Shown in pieces: positions 32,640-60,160 of a stretch of DNA of 64,000 nucleotides. The position numbers and the translations under genes were made by a program. The stretch spans positions 124,001 through 188,000 of the forward strand of contig WPIO01000017.1 in assembly GCA_009760855.2 (NCBI GenBank), read 5' to 3'. How positions within the stretch are numbered: position 1 is the first letter of the stretch; each line of letters opens with the position of its first letter. This stretch comes from Cristatella mucedo. Lineage: Eukaryota > Bryozoa > Phylactolaemata > Cristatellidae. Under the pieces are notes generated by a model. That model searched no databases. It was not told the origin of the DNA and saw only the letters and a list, made by a program, of their open reading frames with translations.

Positions 32640-34290
32640 CCAGAGAGCGTGAACTCGGACTTGAATCACTCGCAACTGTCTTTCCCTTCGACTACAAATG
32701 ATGGTCCATCTTTTTGAAGCAACAAAATCAATTCATCTTGAAGGGACAAATCACATTTTCAGCGTCATTTGACAACTGTTCGACGACAACTTCTATATCT
32801 TAAACTTCAAAAAGACGAGACGCTCGATTTCCTGCGAAATTAGTAATAGTTTTTGACGGGGCGACAGTTGGATCTCTGAGACTGAGCAAGTGGTTCATGA
32901 TCCTCGTTCAGTCGCTCTTCAAAGCGACACTTCAAATTTTGCATGAGCTTGGTACTAATATCATGATTCAGGTTAGAGAGCTTGTTGACCATGAATTCTA
33001 AAATTGTGTCAGCACTCATTAACGTCGCGTATTCCGACTTTGAATCTCAACGGCAAGTTTCACAGGTTTCATTGCCTTCAGAAGAGTTTTGAGAGCGTCA
33101 ACATCCAATTTCTCAATCCTTTTCATGCCTTGAATTTGGTTAGTGTCTCTCAGATGGCAACTTCTGGCTTTACTAATGCTCTAAGTTGTTGGGATAGAGT
33201 TCAAGTACGTCTTTAAGTCAAGATGCAGTTCAATCTCGCATCTGACCTCAGCCGTTATCTTGGGTTGAAAGACATTATTTCGTTCAATTGGTTATTGATT
33301 AATTTGACAAGCTTGCATGAGTTCCTTAGCAGATCAGAGATTATAGTAATCAAAGTCTCCCAAGTCTATTATCACTGATCACATCCAAGTTCGTACCTGC
33401 TTCAAAGTATTCCATTTCGTATATATAGTCACTATCCGAGTTTAATTCGTCTAGCTCGGTACTCTTCTAGAACATACTCCGATGTGCAGACCAGGGTTTA
33501 AGCAGATGTTCGATGACGTAGATGTGGCTAATGCGTTTCTTATTTACTGCAGCGCCATCCTGATTAGATCCTACAAAATCCCACTCTATTGTTATTCCAA
33601 AAACGCTCAAATGTTATTTCGTTAATTCGACCATATCTAGGGTAGTGCACGAACCAAATATGCGAACAAGAGCCGTATTTCTTGCTGTTTTATCGCCGCT
33701 ATCATGAATGTTGACTCCGAAGAATTGACGTCGTCTCACTGTTGTGTATTCATTCACAGTCATGCTAAACTTTACTCCACTCTCAATATTTTCTTGATAT
33801 CGGCATTTTTTGTTTCTCTTTTCGTCGTAATCATCATACGCCAGCTTCATCACATCGCTTTCGTTCGCTGGAATTTTGAATCCTTTCCGTGAAATATATT
33901 GCCGTATACTCTTTTCTAGTGATAGCTCTCATCGATAATCCATCAGTAGCCAGATTAGTAAAAATCTCCTTCAGACTTTTGCGCCCAGGAAATCAGAAAT
34001 CGATTTTTTTCTCTTATTGTTCTCTGGCCCTTCCTTAGATATACATCCTCCAGCAGCTTTATCAAAATCAATTCCATTAATTTTCAGATGATTCTTTAAG
34101 TTTGTCGTGGAGCATTCAGAACATTTGATGATTGTATTTCAATTTCCACATTTTTCTTCTAGCTCTTACGTCATTGGATTCCTTCGTTTCGTGACATATT
34201 CCCAAACTTTTATTCCAAAGACATGGCTGAAAATAACATCAAAGTTTGTTGATGCCACACGATCAATTTATATCTTACTTAACCTTTTCA
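32640..34290 (-). pseudogene. Decayed hAT-family transposase with BED zinc finger
   Basis: Minus strand, several frames. From 5' it reads a BED-finger relic (IKVWEYVTKR, then KCSECSTTNLKNHLKINGID), a linker (KKSISDFLGA), then the core SIRQYISRKGFKIPANESDV + MKLAYDDYDEKRNKKCRYQE. After that come GVKFSMTVNEYTTVRRRQFF, RNTALVRIFGSCTTLDMVEL, HLSVFGITIEWDFVGSNQDG and near the end VNKLSNLNHDISTKLMQNLK + CRFEERLNEDHEPLAQSQ. The E-Y/W-T ... R-R-x-F ... L-V-R-I-x-G-S ... DGAAV order is that of hAT transposases with a BED finger. Multiple stops and shifts make it non-functional. Terminal inverted repeats were not located. Confidence 0.75.
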
Positions 34291-34624
34291 AAATTTCACT
34301 TTAATTTCAATTTTTTCCAATTTGATCAAATTATAAAAAATTCAATAACATATTCAAAAGGAATTTATAAATTTTGTCCGTTACATAGCTAATGTCCATA
34401 ATGAACATTAAAACTTTCGTTGCAGTGTCTTTTTGTTTAGAAATTGCCGTTAGACACAGTAAACAGTCAGAACAATAGCTGTTTAAAGTTTTTTTTGATT
34501 TAGGATAAAAAATAGCTGTTTTACTGTTTCTGTTAAACAATTACCAGAAACCCTACCAGTCAGGAAAGTAGCTTCGCCAAGCAGGATCTAAGAACATGAT
34601 TTTGACAATTGGACGAGGCATACT

Positions 34625-34715
34625 TACAGCGATATAAAGTGCCTAGAAAGAGATTGAGTTCTCTGGGTAATCTATTTCAAATTTATGATTATTATATTAT
34701 TGTTATTATTATTTT
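34625..34715 (+). mobile_element. LINE 3' tail
   Basis: GCGATATAAAGTGCCTAGAA, AGAGATTGAGTTCTCTGGGT, followed by AT-rich sequence with ATT units. It sits just beyond the 3' end of gene 2 exon 4, in antisense to the gene. Confidence 0.75.
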
Positions 34716-34748
34716 TATTTTTGTCAGTCCTCAGTACTCACTAGCAAA

Positions 34749-49935
<15,187 letters not shown>

Positions 49936-50857
49936 CGCAGCGCCTGTGCAAATACGACTCGACGAGCTCGCCAGCGGCAGTGCGGGGCGTAGTCAAGGTG
50001 AGCAGGCTCGTGGCACTCGAGACTTGCACTCGGTCGCTAAGGGAAGGATGCTCGAACGACGACCCAAGAGACGCCTGCCCTCGACCTAGAGAGGTCCGTA
50101 GGACCGTAGTAGCACGAACGGGAACTCGACGAATCGGTGCGAGCTCCGCGCGAGCTCCGCGCTCGGCTTAGCTCTCTCTCCGGCCTGGTTGCCGTTCGTG
50201 GGGCGTGGAGCGCGCGCACACACAACATCGACTCTCGCCGTCCGCTCTTCGGCGACAGCGGGCGAAAAGGAAGCGTGCGCATTCCAAGGGCCTAGGAAGG
50301 AAGGAAGGGAAGAAAAGGCGTAGGGAAGGAAAGGCGTAGTAAGGGCCCCGACCGAGGCTAAAGCCCGAACTCCAAGGTATGGCTGAAGGTAACGACTGGG
50401 TTTTGTCAACCCAATTGACAGCCGATCAAGGCCTTCTCACTAGTTAACAAACCTTCATAGCCTGCCCACCCCGTCCCCCCGCCAGAGGTCCTGGCCTTCT
50501 CCGGCCTGAGGCAAACTTTGTCATAATTCATAATATCATTTAAAGCGCCCTAAGAAGAAGAGGCCCGCAGTCGGATGGCTCTCACGTAAATTAGTGGACA
50601 TCGAAACTTTGGATACGTTGGTTCGTGGACCGCGGAGCAAAACACCTCGACAATTCTTACGGCTCGACTTCCTCTGCTGCTGCTGCTGCACAAACTCCGG
50701 CGGATCGTCCTTGGCTTCCTTTTCTGTGCTACTCAGTTGATCGGCTGTCCTAATGACTCACCTATACTTAACGAGATTTAGCTCTCTGAAAGTGTTAAAC
50801 CGACGTCTTAATGTTCTTGCTATTTGCACTGACATTATGTTGTCATTATGTATATTA

Positions 50858-50937
50858 TGCTTCCTACGCAGAAAATGTAAATTGGCTAGAAAGAGATTGG
50901 GTTCTCTGAAGGCGCTATAAAGAATGTATTATTATTA
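50858..50937 (+). mobile_element. LINE 3' tail
   Basis: CTTCCTACGCAGAAAATGTA, AATTGGCTAGAAAGAGATTG, GGTTCTCTGAAGGCGCTATA, AAGAATGTATTATTATTAC. Confidence 0.85.
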
Positions 50938-52249
50938 CATCTCTCACTTTCTCTTTGTTTCATTAGGTGAAGGCGGTTGTCTGCCGTTTGCCCTCGGGAA
51001 ACCGCTAGACTTTTGAGTTATGCTATCGAACCCCCACCCCCCCCCGTAAAATACCCGCTTACCTTTTCCAGCTTCGCGTCGCTAAAGGGAAACACACGTC
51101 AGCCACGCGTCAGCTGCTCGAGTCAGGAGCAGCCCACCGCGCCGCCAAGCCGCCACAGTGGGAGGGGGGTAACGCGTCAACAGGCGAGGAGGATTAAGGT
51201 AGTGTGTGTCTGGTATGTATGTGGACTGAGAGCAGCCGTTCGAGTGAAAGCCGAAGTAGTCTTTGGATGGGCTACCAAGTACTGGGCAGTACCGAGGGCC
51301 CCCTAGAAACCAAATAGGCCTATAGGCCGATAGGATTGGTTGGATAGTTGGCCGATAATAGGATAATGGTCGGCAAGGCAGACGAGTTGTATTCGTACGC
51401 TCGAAGCTGCTTGCCCTCTCCTGCGACTGAAATGAAGAAGATCTCCAGAAGTACCAGATTCGAGTGGTGGACACTTTCTATCTCTACTGACAGGATACGG
51501 TTGAAACTGCAAGGCCCGTAAAGATGAGTGAATACATCGAGCAGCTATAAAACCCCACGCCAAAAATTATTCAAATATATACCGGTATCGTCCCGATCTC
51601 GCCAGTGGCTGATGGAAATATCGGCTTCTGAATGATATCACGATTAAGGGGTATATGTATTATTATCTATGGTGGCTCAAGCCTGCTATTTCAATACTTG
51701 GTCATTTGACTTCCTGTCGTTTAGTGCAGATGCTGCCTGTTTGGGCTGAAGAATACGAAGTCACGAAGCACATGGAGTAATTACTGAGGCAAGGATAGTA
51801 CTGATCGCTGGCGTACACTGCCATCGTCTGCTTATCTATACACAATGACACTGCTTTCAAGAAGCATGAGTCGCACTTCATCGGAGTAGTTACTAATTTC
51901 AGTCGCGCAGCTATAACCTCTCGCACTAGTTATACGTAATGTGTTTTGTGCGAACTGTTCAGTTCATTTGTGAAAGTTCTTGGGTTTGGTAAGACCCCAG
52001 ATGAGGCTCTTGCACGCATCGACGGTCGCGGTCTATTGTTGGCAGGCGACTGGCCGACTAGTTTTATGATCCCATGACTACGAGGCTCCACGACTAGATG
52101 CCAAGCCTTACACGTACACTTTGATCCGTTTACGAAATGTGCAGTGTGACATAATCTGAAGGTAGTAACCGGATCTTGATCATCAATTCGGTGTGTATGT
52201 CTACCACTCGGATCGTTCACAGCTGATGTCTGGCAGTCCAAACAGACAG
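50938..52249. other. Unassigned sequence
   Basis: Open frames on both strands (50977-51306 plus, 51082-51474 minus) have no domain. A poly-C run lies near 51030-51045. Confidence 0.4.
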
Positions 52250-52252
52250 CTC

Positions 52253-52284
<32 letters not shown>

Positions 52285-52505
52285 AAGAGAGGGAGAGGAG
52301 AGAGACACAGCTCGAGAGAGGAGAGAGAGAGAGAGAGAGGGAGATAGAGAGAGGGAGAAGAGAGAAGAGGAGAGGAGAAGAGAGAGAAAGGAGAGGAAAG
52401 AGAGGGGAGAGGAGAGGAAAGGAGAGGAGTGAGAGAGGAGAGGAAAGGAGAAGAGAGGAGAAGAGAGGAGAGGAGAGGAGAGGAGAGGATAGGATAGGAG
52501 AGAGG
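52250..52505. repeat. Purine-rich (GA, GAGGA)n microsatellite
   Basis: About 255 bp of almost pure purine on the plus strand, starting as GA repeat and passing into GAGGA/GAGAAGA units. GAGAGAGACACAGCTCGAGA-type blocks recur. Confidence 0.95.
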
Positions 52506-52625
52506 CTCGGGCTCTTCGCTGATAAAACCGAGTTCTTCACTGTCTTTACGTACCTGCTTTAGCCATTGACAATATGCTTAATCGATATCCACTTATCTAG
52601 GAAATAATCTTCGGCTGAAGCATCA

Positions 52626-52870
52626 ATATTCACACACATACACACACACACAAACACACAAACACACACACACACACTCACACACACTCACACACGCGCA
52701 TGCACGCACACACAAGCGCGCACATACACACGCACACACGCATGCACCCGAACTCACTCTCGCGCACACGCACTCGCACACGCACACGCACACGCACACG
52801 CACAAGCACACGCACAAGCACACGCACACACACACACACTCACACATGCGCACATACATCACAGCGCACG
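52626..52870. repeat. (CA)n with CGCA interruptions
   Basis: About 245 bp of alternating purine-pyrimidine sequence (CACACACA, CGCACACG, GCGCACGC), a type of sequence able to form Z-DNA. Confidence 0.93.
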
Positions 52871-53365
52871 CGCGCGCCCTTGACACGAATTGTTGAACGT
52901 CCAGTCTATACCTATGGATACGCAGAACAATAACAGCGGCCATCGGTAACCTGGCAATGCTCGGCCATGGCAAAATCAATCCCACTGGAAAAAATTCATT
53001 AACAGACTTTAATTAGAAGAAATGTTTACGTGAATAATTTAAATAATACACTAATTTTTAAAATTTGAAGGCAAAACGATCTACGCTCGCAAACAGACAA
53101 AAAGTTTCGTCCCCTGGCCGTCGCCGGCACATACTTGACCTGCCGTTACCATGTACGCGACAACCATTTCTACTTCCGCTCTTGGCTCGTTGTAGTATGT
53201 GCGAAAACGTTCTTCTCGCGTTTGCAGTGTGCAGAATCTGCGCTCATACGGTTAGTGGACATCTACTTTCCTATAAGTTTTTTTGCAAGCCTTTTATCCA
53301 AGTAACGCTGCATGGGTTCCCCTCGCTTTCGCTACCCTTTTATAAACCCGCAGCCGGCCCTGAGC
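52871..53365. other. Unassigned sequence
   Basis: No gene recognised. Confidence 0.4.
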
Positions 53366-53390
53366 TCTCTCTCCCCCTCCCTCTCCTTCC

Positions 53391-53433
<43 letters not shown>

Positions 53434-53462
53434 CTCTCTCTACCTCTCTCTCCCTCTCCTTC

Positions 53463-53502
<40 letters not shown>
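53366..53502. repeat. CT-rich microsatellite
   Basis: About 135 bp of CT/CCCT repeat with short interruptions on the plus strand. Confidence 0.95.
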
Positions 53503-54414
53503 CTGCAGCACCTAGCTGTCAGAGTTCTGCTCGCAGCGTGAGCGTACACTATCGTTGGAACGATAAATTACTCGGTATTACTACGAACGCTCTTATTTTT
53601 AGCTATGGAGACGTCTTTTTGGTGGAGCCACGCCAGCCCCAGTGCCCGACTTCTCGGTTCTATGTTTGGGGCTGGGTGGTGCAGGAAAAAGTACATTATT
53701 GGCCGCATTATGCAGTGAATCCGTCGAAGGAATTGGATCAACAAACGGTATAATGCAGCATGCCGCTGACCATTTCTGTGATAGGCTTATCATTTAGCAT
53801 GCAGCAATGTTTCGGTAGATGCGAAACGTGTATCCGTTAAATACATAGCTATGCAGAAGGAAGACAGCTCACATGGCTCTAATAGCCTGCTGGGGCTCAC
53901 AGAATACAAAATTCTACATGTTTTCCTAGAGATATTTCGTGATTTAAAATTAAATGTTCGTTAATATTTACTTTGATACCCATTCATGATTCATGATTGA
54001 ATACTCATTCATCTAATGACAAATGTTTTGTACGTCTCAAGCATCTCGACATAACTAGAGGTATTCTCAGAAGGAACCACCCACCGGTCTCCTTTACAAT
54101 GAGTGCACGGTCTGCTTATTTTAAAGAATGCTGAAATTATTTTGGATAATGTTATAGCGTTTCGTTTCTTACCGTGGATTTTTGCCAAGATAGTGAGTTT
54201 TCGTCGGCAGGTCTAGAGAACGAGAATGTATGCAGAGCTCCAAGTCACACTTGACTTAAAATACCATTTTATTGCCTCAATCACGGCCAATACCCAACCC
54301 TGATAATTATCGGTTGAATGCCAATCTCAGCTTTGTAGAATGTTATATCTTTGAGCTTTGATGTTCTGTTAGCCTGTTTACCTTGAGCAGCTAATACGTC
54401 AATGAATATCTATA
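53503..54414. other. Unassigned sequence
   Basis: Open frames at 53538-53753 (plus) and 53599-53793 (minus) overlap and have no recognisable domain. Confidence 0.4.
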
Positions 54415-54807
54415 ATAATAATAATAATAATAATAATATTGCACTTGATAAAGCGCCCTCAGAGAACTTAATCTCTTTCTAGGTGCTTTACATTTGCTGC
54501 AAAGTGATACGCAATAGAATAGTAAGTAAAATCATGCTTGAAAAACAAACAAAATGAATAACATGGTTAGGGGTTACATGCACTGGGTCAGCATGCAAAT
54601 GTGGTTAGTGGCAGCATGAACAGTGTCAGCACGCATAAGCACATCGAGGACGAATCACAAGGACCCACTAAATGCTGTCCTAAATAGGTATGTTTTTAAG
54701 TTTCTTTTAAATGTGGTCAGGTCAGGGGATGTTCTGATGCAGGTCGGGAGGGAGTTCCAGGCTGTGGGAGCATACGAGCTAAATGCACGGTCTCCAAAGG
54801 ATCTATA
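54415..54807 (-). mobile_element. LINE 3' fragment
   Basis: Minus strand: nine AAT units at 54415-54440, hairpin TTGATAAAGCGCCCTCAGAG + AACTTAATCTCTTTCTAGGT, then 3' UTR and the last coding part (complement of the SSYAP region), truncated near 54807. Confidence 0.9.
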
Positions 54808-55369
54808 AATGGTTGTGTGGATCCTGCTATGGCCACTATACTCATACCTATAATAACGACATCGTAACTTGCAGCTTGAACTAACCGAATGTCATTGATC
54901 GTTCTCCTAGAGAACAGCAGGAATTTACCGGAGAAGCTTGCTGGCTCAGCAAAGAGGAGCATTTTCGCTGTGAACATAAGTAGGACAGAGCTCTTTCTCC
55001 AGCCTTTGCTGGACCATACTCTAGCGAATCTGGCTGTGGTTACCCAAAACACTGCCATATTGCAATGGAAGGAGTTTTTCTAGTCGCTTAGGGGTCAGTT
55101 GTGGCTCATTAGCAGAGTCGGATGCCGGCAAGTGCTAGTGCCTGCATCTGACATCATCGAGACACATTCTTCTCATACTCACATTTGTTTCTATGAAACC
55201 TTTTAAGGTATTAATGCTGTACAAATGCTACTGTCAGGTCAGTCACATTCTGCTATTGTTCATGAGTAATCACTCTGTAAGTCGTGGTTTTGGATATTTC
55301 GGTCTCGGACATTTAGGTCCAGTCAGTTTGCAGTCTGGCTCATGATCTGGAAGCTGTAGATCACTATCT
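54808..55369. other. Unassigned sequence
   Basis: A plus-strand frame (SLIVLLENSRNLPEKLAGSA, 54889-55083) has no domain. Nothing else recognised. Confidence 0.35.
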
Positions 55370-56040
55370 GGACGTTTCTACGTGGCACTTTGTTTCGGTG
55401 CTCAGCAGCACTTGTAGTACTGACTCCCTGTCGTCAAGCATTGAATTGTCTTCAAGACCCTCTGCCTGGATTACTGGTGGCTTCTTCTTGCTGACACCAG
55501 CCTACTGATGCGACCTCCTTTGTTCATCCTGTCATGTGCCCTCACACTACTTTCTTCCTATCATCTAGTCGTCGCACCATCCCTAGCACTTAATTGATAT
55601 CGCTTTGTGATCAGGCTTTCAGTTTGTATGCACGAAAGGTCCAACACTTGCTTCCGGCTTCTATCGCTACCTGTAATGGCTTTAGATCATTTAAGGCTGA
55701 TGTGAAGACACATCTTCTCCGGTCAGCTTTCCCTTTGACCCAGTGAAACTGTCTTTTTTGTTCCCGTGTGCCTGGCATGCATCAAACCTGTGCATGATTC
55801 AGTGCATGTTACTAGCCAGAGGTCCTACTTACCGGTAGCCCTGAGTGTTCTTGTGTGCTTAAGCATTCTGGCCTAAGAGTGATATTTGTTAGCTTTTGCA
55901 CGATTGTCTAAGCATACTACAATTCATTTGGTTAACCCTCGTTTAGTGATGTTCTTGCAGCAAATTATGAAGCACCTGAATTCAGATTTAGACTCTTAGG
56001 ATGCTACACAAATGATTATATTATTTATATTATTATCATC
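55370..56040 (+). mobile_element. LINE 3' fragment of a diverged lineage
   Basis: Plus strand. Decayed coding ends RDQAFSLYARKVQHLLPASI + ATCNGFRSFKADVKTHLLRS + AFPLTQ and a stop, the C-terminus of an L2/CR1-like reverse transcriptase. It is followed by GCAGCAAATTATGAAGCACC, TGAATTCAGATTTAGACTCT, TAGGATGCTACACAAATGAT and an ATT-rich end. Sequence and tail differ clearly from the 26278-27588 lineage. Confidence 0.75.
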
Positions 56041-56553
56041 ATCACCCGTGAACTGTCTCACATCAGCTATTGATTTATGGTGCTTGCTATTTTACCTGAC
56101 GTCTTGATAGGCGGCCTTGTGCATACCAATAAGTACTGCTTAGGAAATCAGCTAGGAGGGAGTATTCAATGATACCCAGGATTTCAGTGTTGCCGAAGCA
56201 TCAGCAGCAGCAGCTGGTTATTTACGTTATGGCTCAGCCGGAAAGTTGGTGCAGTACAGTTTCTGGTTTTTGTACCTTGCCTGATTGTATCTGTCTTGGC
56301 TGACAGTGTGACACTGGAATGCCTTGATTTTTGTGAGCTGGTGAAGGTATGGCAGACTTTGTCTTTGACTCTGTGCACCACTGCACCTTAGGGTTCCACA
56401 TCAAGACGGTCAGGCTGGACCAGTGCAAGCTCAACGTAAAAGAAGTGGGAGGTGAGTACAGCACGGTGCAGCAGAGAACGAGAGGCGCTGCTTCGTTTGA
56501 AAAGACGAGTAAGCAGCATAATTCAAAGTTCAAACTCGCTTCTATACTGTGTA
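56041..56553. other. Unassigned sequence with one weak exon candidate
   Basis: A plus-strand stretch MADFVFDSVHHCTLGFHIKT + [15 protein letters not shown] ends at a donor-like GGAG|GTGAGTA (about 56349-56452). There is no family match and the minus strand is also open, so it is listed only as a possibility. Confidence 0.25.
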
Positions 56554-56558
56554 AGTGT

Positions 56559-56633
<75 letters not shown>

Positions 56634-56658
56634 TGCGTGCGTGTGTATGCGCGTGTGC

Positions 56659-56697
<39 letters not shown>
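56554..56697. repeat. (GT)n with GCGT interruptions
   Basis: About 145 bp of alternating GT/GC sequence on the plus strand; complementary in type to 52626-52870. Confidence 0.95.
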
Positions 56698-56698
<1 letters not shown>

Positions 56699-57308
56699 TC
56701 TCTAGTTTTTCCTGTGCTTGTACTATGCTATGTTAATATAATTTCTTTGAGAACTCGAACTGCATGGGCTTCGCCACAGTTCATAAAGCACCAACATATC
56801 AGCCTGTCACCTGGCATGCTGCGGGTGGCCTGTCGCATTAATGAAGCTCGGCCTAGAGTGTAGAAATAGCATGTAACAAAACACTGAGTTTGGCTTGTTC
56901 GCTCGACCAGTTTGCAGAGCACCGCCGCGGTCCGTAAAGCAGAAGCTGCAAGCAAGGGCCCGACGAAGCTGGGCGACTGCAGCTTCTCTCTCACTTGTTG
57001 CTCTTCCCTGAGCTTCGATTTCTGCAATCGGTGGGAGCTGATATTAGTACTATTTGGCTGCTGAGCAGTGTAGTGCAGATGCAGTCATTCAGCCATCTAT
57101 GGCACGCTGCAGGTATACAGGGGCAGGCTCAGCTGCAGCTGTTAGCGTTCCTAGTGGATGAACAGCTGATGTGCTGCCCAGGACCTTTCTGCCAAGAAGT
57201 TCGGATGGTGGTGCTTAGAATGACTGAGTGCTGACGATTGTGAAGCTCCTCAAAGTAAAATCAGAATAAAGAGGTTTCCTCTAAGGAAACTACAGCCTGA
57301 TCGTCTAG

Positions 57309-57310
<2 letters not shown>
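56698..57310. other. Unassigned sequence
   Basis: Nothing recognised. The open frame at 56995-57234 has no domain. Confidence 0.4.
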
Positions 57311-57363
<53 letters not shown>

Positions 57364-57440
57364 TCTCTCTCTATCTATCTCTCTTTCATCTCTATCATAT
57401 CTCTCTCTTTCTTTCTTTCTCTCTCATCTCTCCCTTGCTC
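57311..57440. repeat. CT-rich microsatellite
   Basis: About 50 bp of pure CT followed by CTAT/CTTT/CATC variants. Confidence 0.95.
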
Positions 57441-59274
57441 ACCTCCCTCTTTTTCTCTCACAAGACTGAGTCGCAGGACCGAGCTGCAGGTTATGGACCC
57501 GAGGAAAAAAAACTAGTCTGGAGCAGCTCCACCGTACCCATAGCTCTAGTCGTCGACAGCCCTTTAAGGCAGAGCACGCGACGTGAGACTTCGGCAGCAT
57601 GTTCATCGACATTGTGTTTTGTGAAGTTGCCTCGGCAAGTCACTTCTGGGCAACACTGCGCATGGGATGCAGCCAGCCTGCTGCTGTAATGTGAAAGGCC
57701 AGAGGCCCTAATCCATTGCACGCCTAGGCATGCCCAGCCGAGAAATTGCCCGATTAGGCACGAAAGGGTAGGCAATTCAGCTCTTTCATCACCCTAGCAT
57801 AAGCCATTGGCCATTGGCTGACATCCACCACCACCGGCTCCCCTTCCTTCCCCCCTCTCTTTCCTTGCCCGCCCCCAGTTCAGTTGGTGAGCTGGGCAGT
57901 GTAAGCGCGAAAGGCATCGTGCTTGCCGCATGGCAAAAGATTACCCGAGAGAGCAGCTACCTTTTTCTAGCCAGACTCTTCCTCTATGCCCAAGTGCATC
58001 AGCCTATCTATCGGCCGTATCAGGGTGAACTCTCGAGCCGATCGTCGCCTGGTGGGCCATCTTTGTACACTTTATCTTCTGAGTCATTGTATTCAGAGCT
58101 CGAATGAATGCCAGTGAGTGCACGGCATTCATTCTAAGGATTACAGTACGTGAATTGGTAGGATCAGGAGAGACTTTAATATAGGGAGGGGCGCTTTGAT
58201 AAAGATGGGTGTCGCTGCAGTAGTTCCTTGTGCATGGCCTTGGCTTCGAACAGTGATCCCAGGTGACTGGCTAGGAAGGGGAAAAGGCTTATCATTGCAG
58301 TGCAACTCCACCTTGTTGGCGCTCAGCAAGCCACGAGGCTCTAAGCTAAGTCTCGAGTGCGCTCAGAGATGAGAAGCGGATCTAAAATGATTTGCTTTTT
58401 GATAACCTGGCCAAGTTAAAACGGCTGATAAATAAACGAGTGTGTGAAGCATAAGCAGATGCAAGGAAATGCGTTTGTAACCAGCTGGCTGCTGCACTGG
58501 TTTTGGGTCTTGAGCATACGAACTTACTCACGCAAATTGAAGTATGATGGCCGTTGAGTCGCACTTAGTTCTTTAAAAAGATGTGCTGCCAGCCTGGGGT
58601 GGCTTGGTATGGTTTACCACGGGCACATTTGGATTCACGGGAATTACATTTGGATTTACACTGGCTGCCACTGTCTCAGCTCGGCTCTCACTTGCGTGAC
58701 CTTTAGCTTCAAATCTCTTGTCGCTCGTAGTCTCTTTGTTGGCATCTCATGTACAGGCAGCAGAATTGCGCTGTCCTACCTGGAAGCTCACTGGAGGAGC
58801 CACTTTTAATCTGCTTGCAAAAAACTGCAGCTCTGAGCACAGTTGTATGCTGCAGTTGAGTTCTAGCTAGATGCTCGGCTTCTCGAGCCTTCTCAGGTCG
58901 ACTTGTCGGTGACAACTTGTTTATTTGGCTAGTAGTGATGCATGTCTCACCTGGGAGTCCATGAGCTTGCACTAATGCTATTTTCGCATTCTGGTCGATA
59001 CAGAATTGCACCTCCCTCCTCCACCCACCGACTTAAGCTTTGTGATTCAAAGCAGAATGGCTCCTGCAGGTCTGATAGTCTACTGATGGAACCAAATATA
59101 TTTCTAGGCACTTCACATCGAGTGGAAAAGTGGATGATTGATTCATAAAACATGCATAACATGCACAATTGCAGCATGCATGAGAACATTAAGGACTATC
59201 ACATGGACGAATTAATTGTTACGAGGAGCATTTGGATTCTTAGCTTTACTTGGGATATTTTAATTTTTCATTAG
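57441..59274. other. Long stretch without a recognisable gene
   Basis: Short open frames on both strands (57435-57689, 57491-57775, 57814-58107, 58709-59011) lack domains and splice support. A decayed tail fragment (TATTTCTAGGCACTTCACAT) near 59097 suggests another old minus-strand element. Confidence 0.35.
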
Positions 59275-59395
59275 CTGATTTAACAGCCTCATTTATATAA
59301 CCTTAACGGCTATCACCACCGTTTGAAGTGAGTAATAAAGGATCGCCCACTGCAGGACTCGAACCCATGACCTAGATTGTAAAGAGCAAGTGACT
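59275..59395 (-). mobile_element. tRNA-derived SINE (family 2)
   Basis: Minus strand: box B ATGGGTTCGAGTCCTGCAGT, GGGCGATCCTTTATTACTC, GGTGATAGCCGTTAAGG, 3' end GAGGCTGTTAAATCAGCTAA. Confidence 0.8.
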
Positions 59396-59447
59396 TACCT
59401 CCTGAGAAAAAAGGTGTCGGCAAGTCAGAGGTTGCCATAATGTCAGT

Positions 59448-60160
59448 CAATAATAATAATAATAAAATATTTGTATAGCGACCTCAGAGAACTGAATCTT
59501 TCTCTCTATGCACTTTACCGATGCTGCATATAAAGCATTACCAAATTTTTGGGGGTAATATCCCCAAGTAGCGGGCACGAGCTAGTAAGCAGGTACATGC
59601 ACACGAAGGATGAATCACAAAGACCCACCAAATGCTGTAATAAAAAGGTGCATTTTAATCTTCTTTTTAAATGCTGTCATGTCAGGGGACGTTGTGTTGT
59701 GCATCGGTAGTGAGTTTCTGCAAAGGACCTGAAGGCATGGTCCCCAAAAGATTTGAGTTTCAGTACAGGCGAAATTAATGGCCTATGGTCAGAGAAGCCG
59801 GTGATTTATGGGAAGCATGAGAAGTAAGAATTTCGGAGAGATTAGCCTGAGCAGGCATGCAGGATGTAAAGGTGAGTAGCAGGACCTTAAAGGCAAAGGC
59901 TGCTTGATGGGAAGCCAGTGCCGGTCGGGGAGAGGCAGTGAAATGTGGCAGCTCTGTAATTCGGCAGGCTGTGGCGGCTGCGTTCAAAGCAGATAAGCCC
60001 AGCTGCTGCCTAGTTTTGCCCCCCCCCTCCTGTCTGTATGTGCGTCGAGGTGCAGGCAGAGAAAGACTTCCAGGAGAGAGTTGCATAAGTCAAGATCGGA
60101 TCGAGAAAATGCTCGGACCATGTTGGCACAGCACCCTTATCTAAGCATGCCCGAAGCATG
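59448..60160 (-). mobile_element. Decayed LINE 3' fragment
   Basis: Minus strand: AAT units at 59448-59464, hairpin GTATAGCGACCTCAGAGAAC, then 3' UTR and coding relic (ITELPHFTASPRPALASHQA + AFAFKVLLLTFTS, the counterpart of ITPLLADLHWLPVKQRIDFKVL). More diverged than the other copies. Confidence 0.75.

Noticed and set aside
52700-52933. VYTYGYAEQ after an Arg-Thr repeat as a Tyr-rich family exon on the plus strand
   Set aside because: Only a few residues match, the rest is CA-repeat translation and no donor in the right phase follows.
53538-53793. Open frames on both strands after the CT tract
   Set aside because: Overlapping antisense frames without a recognisable domain or splice sites.
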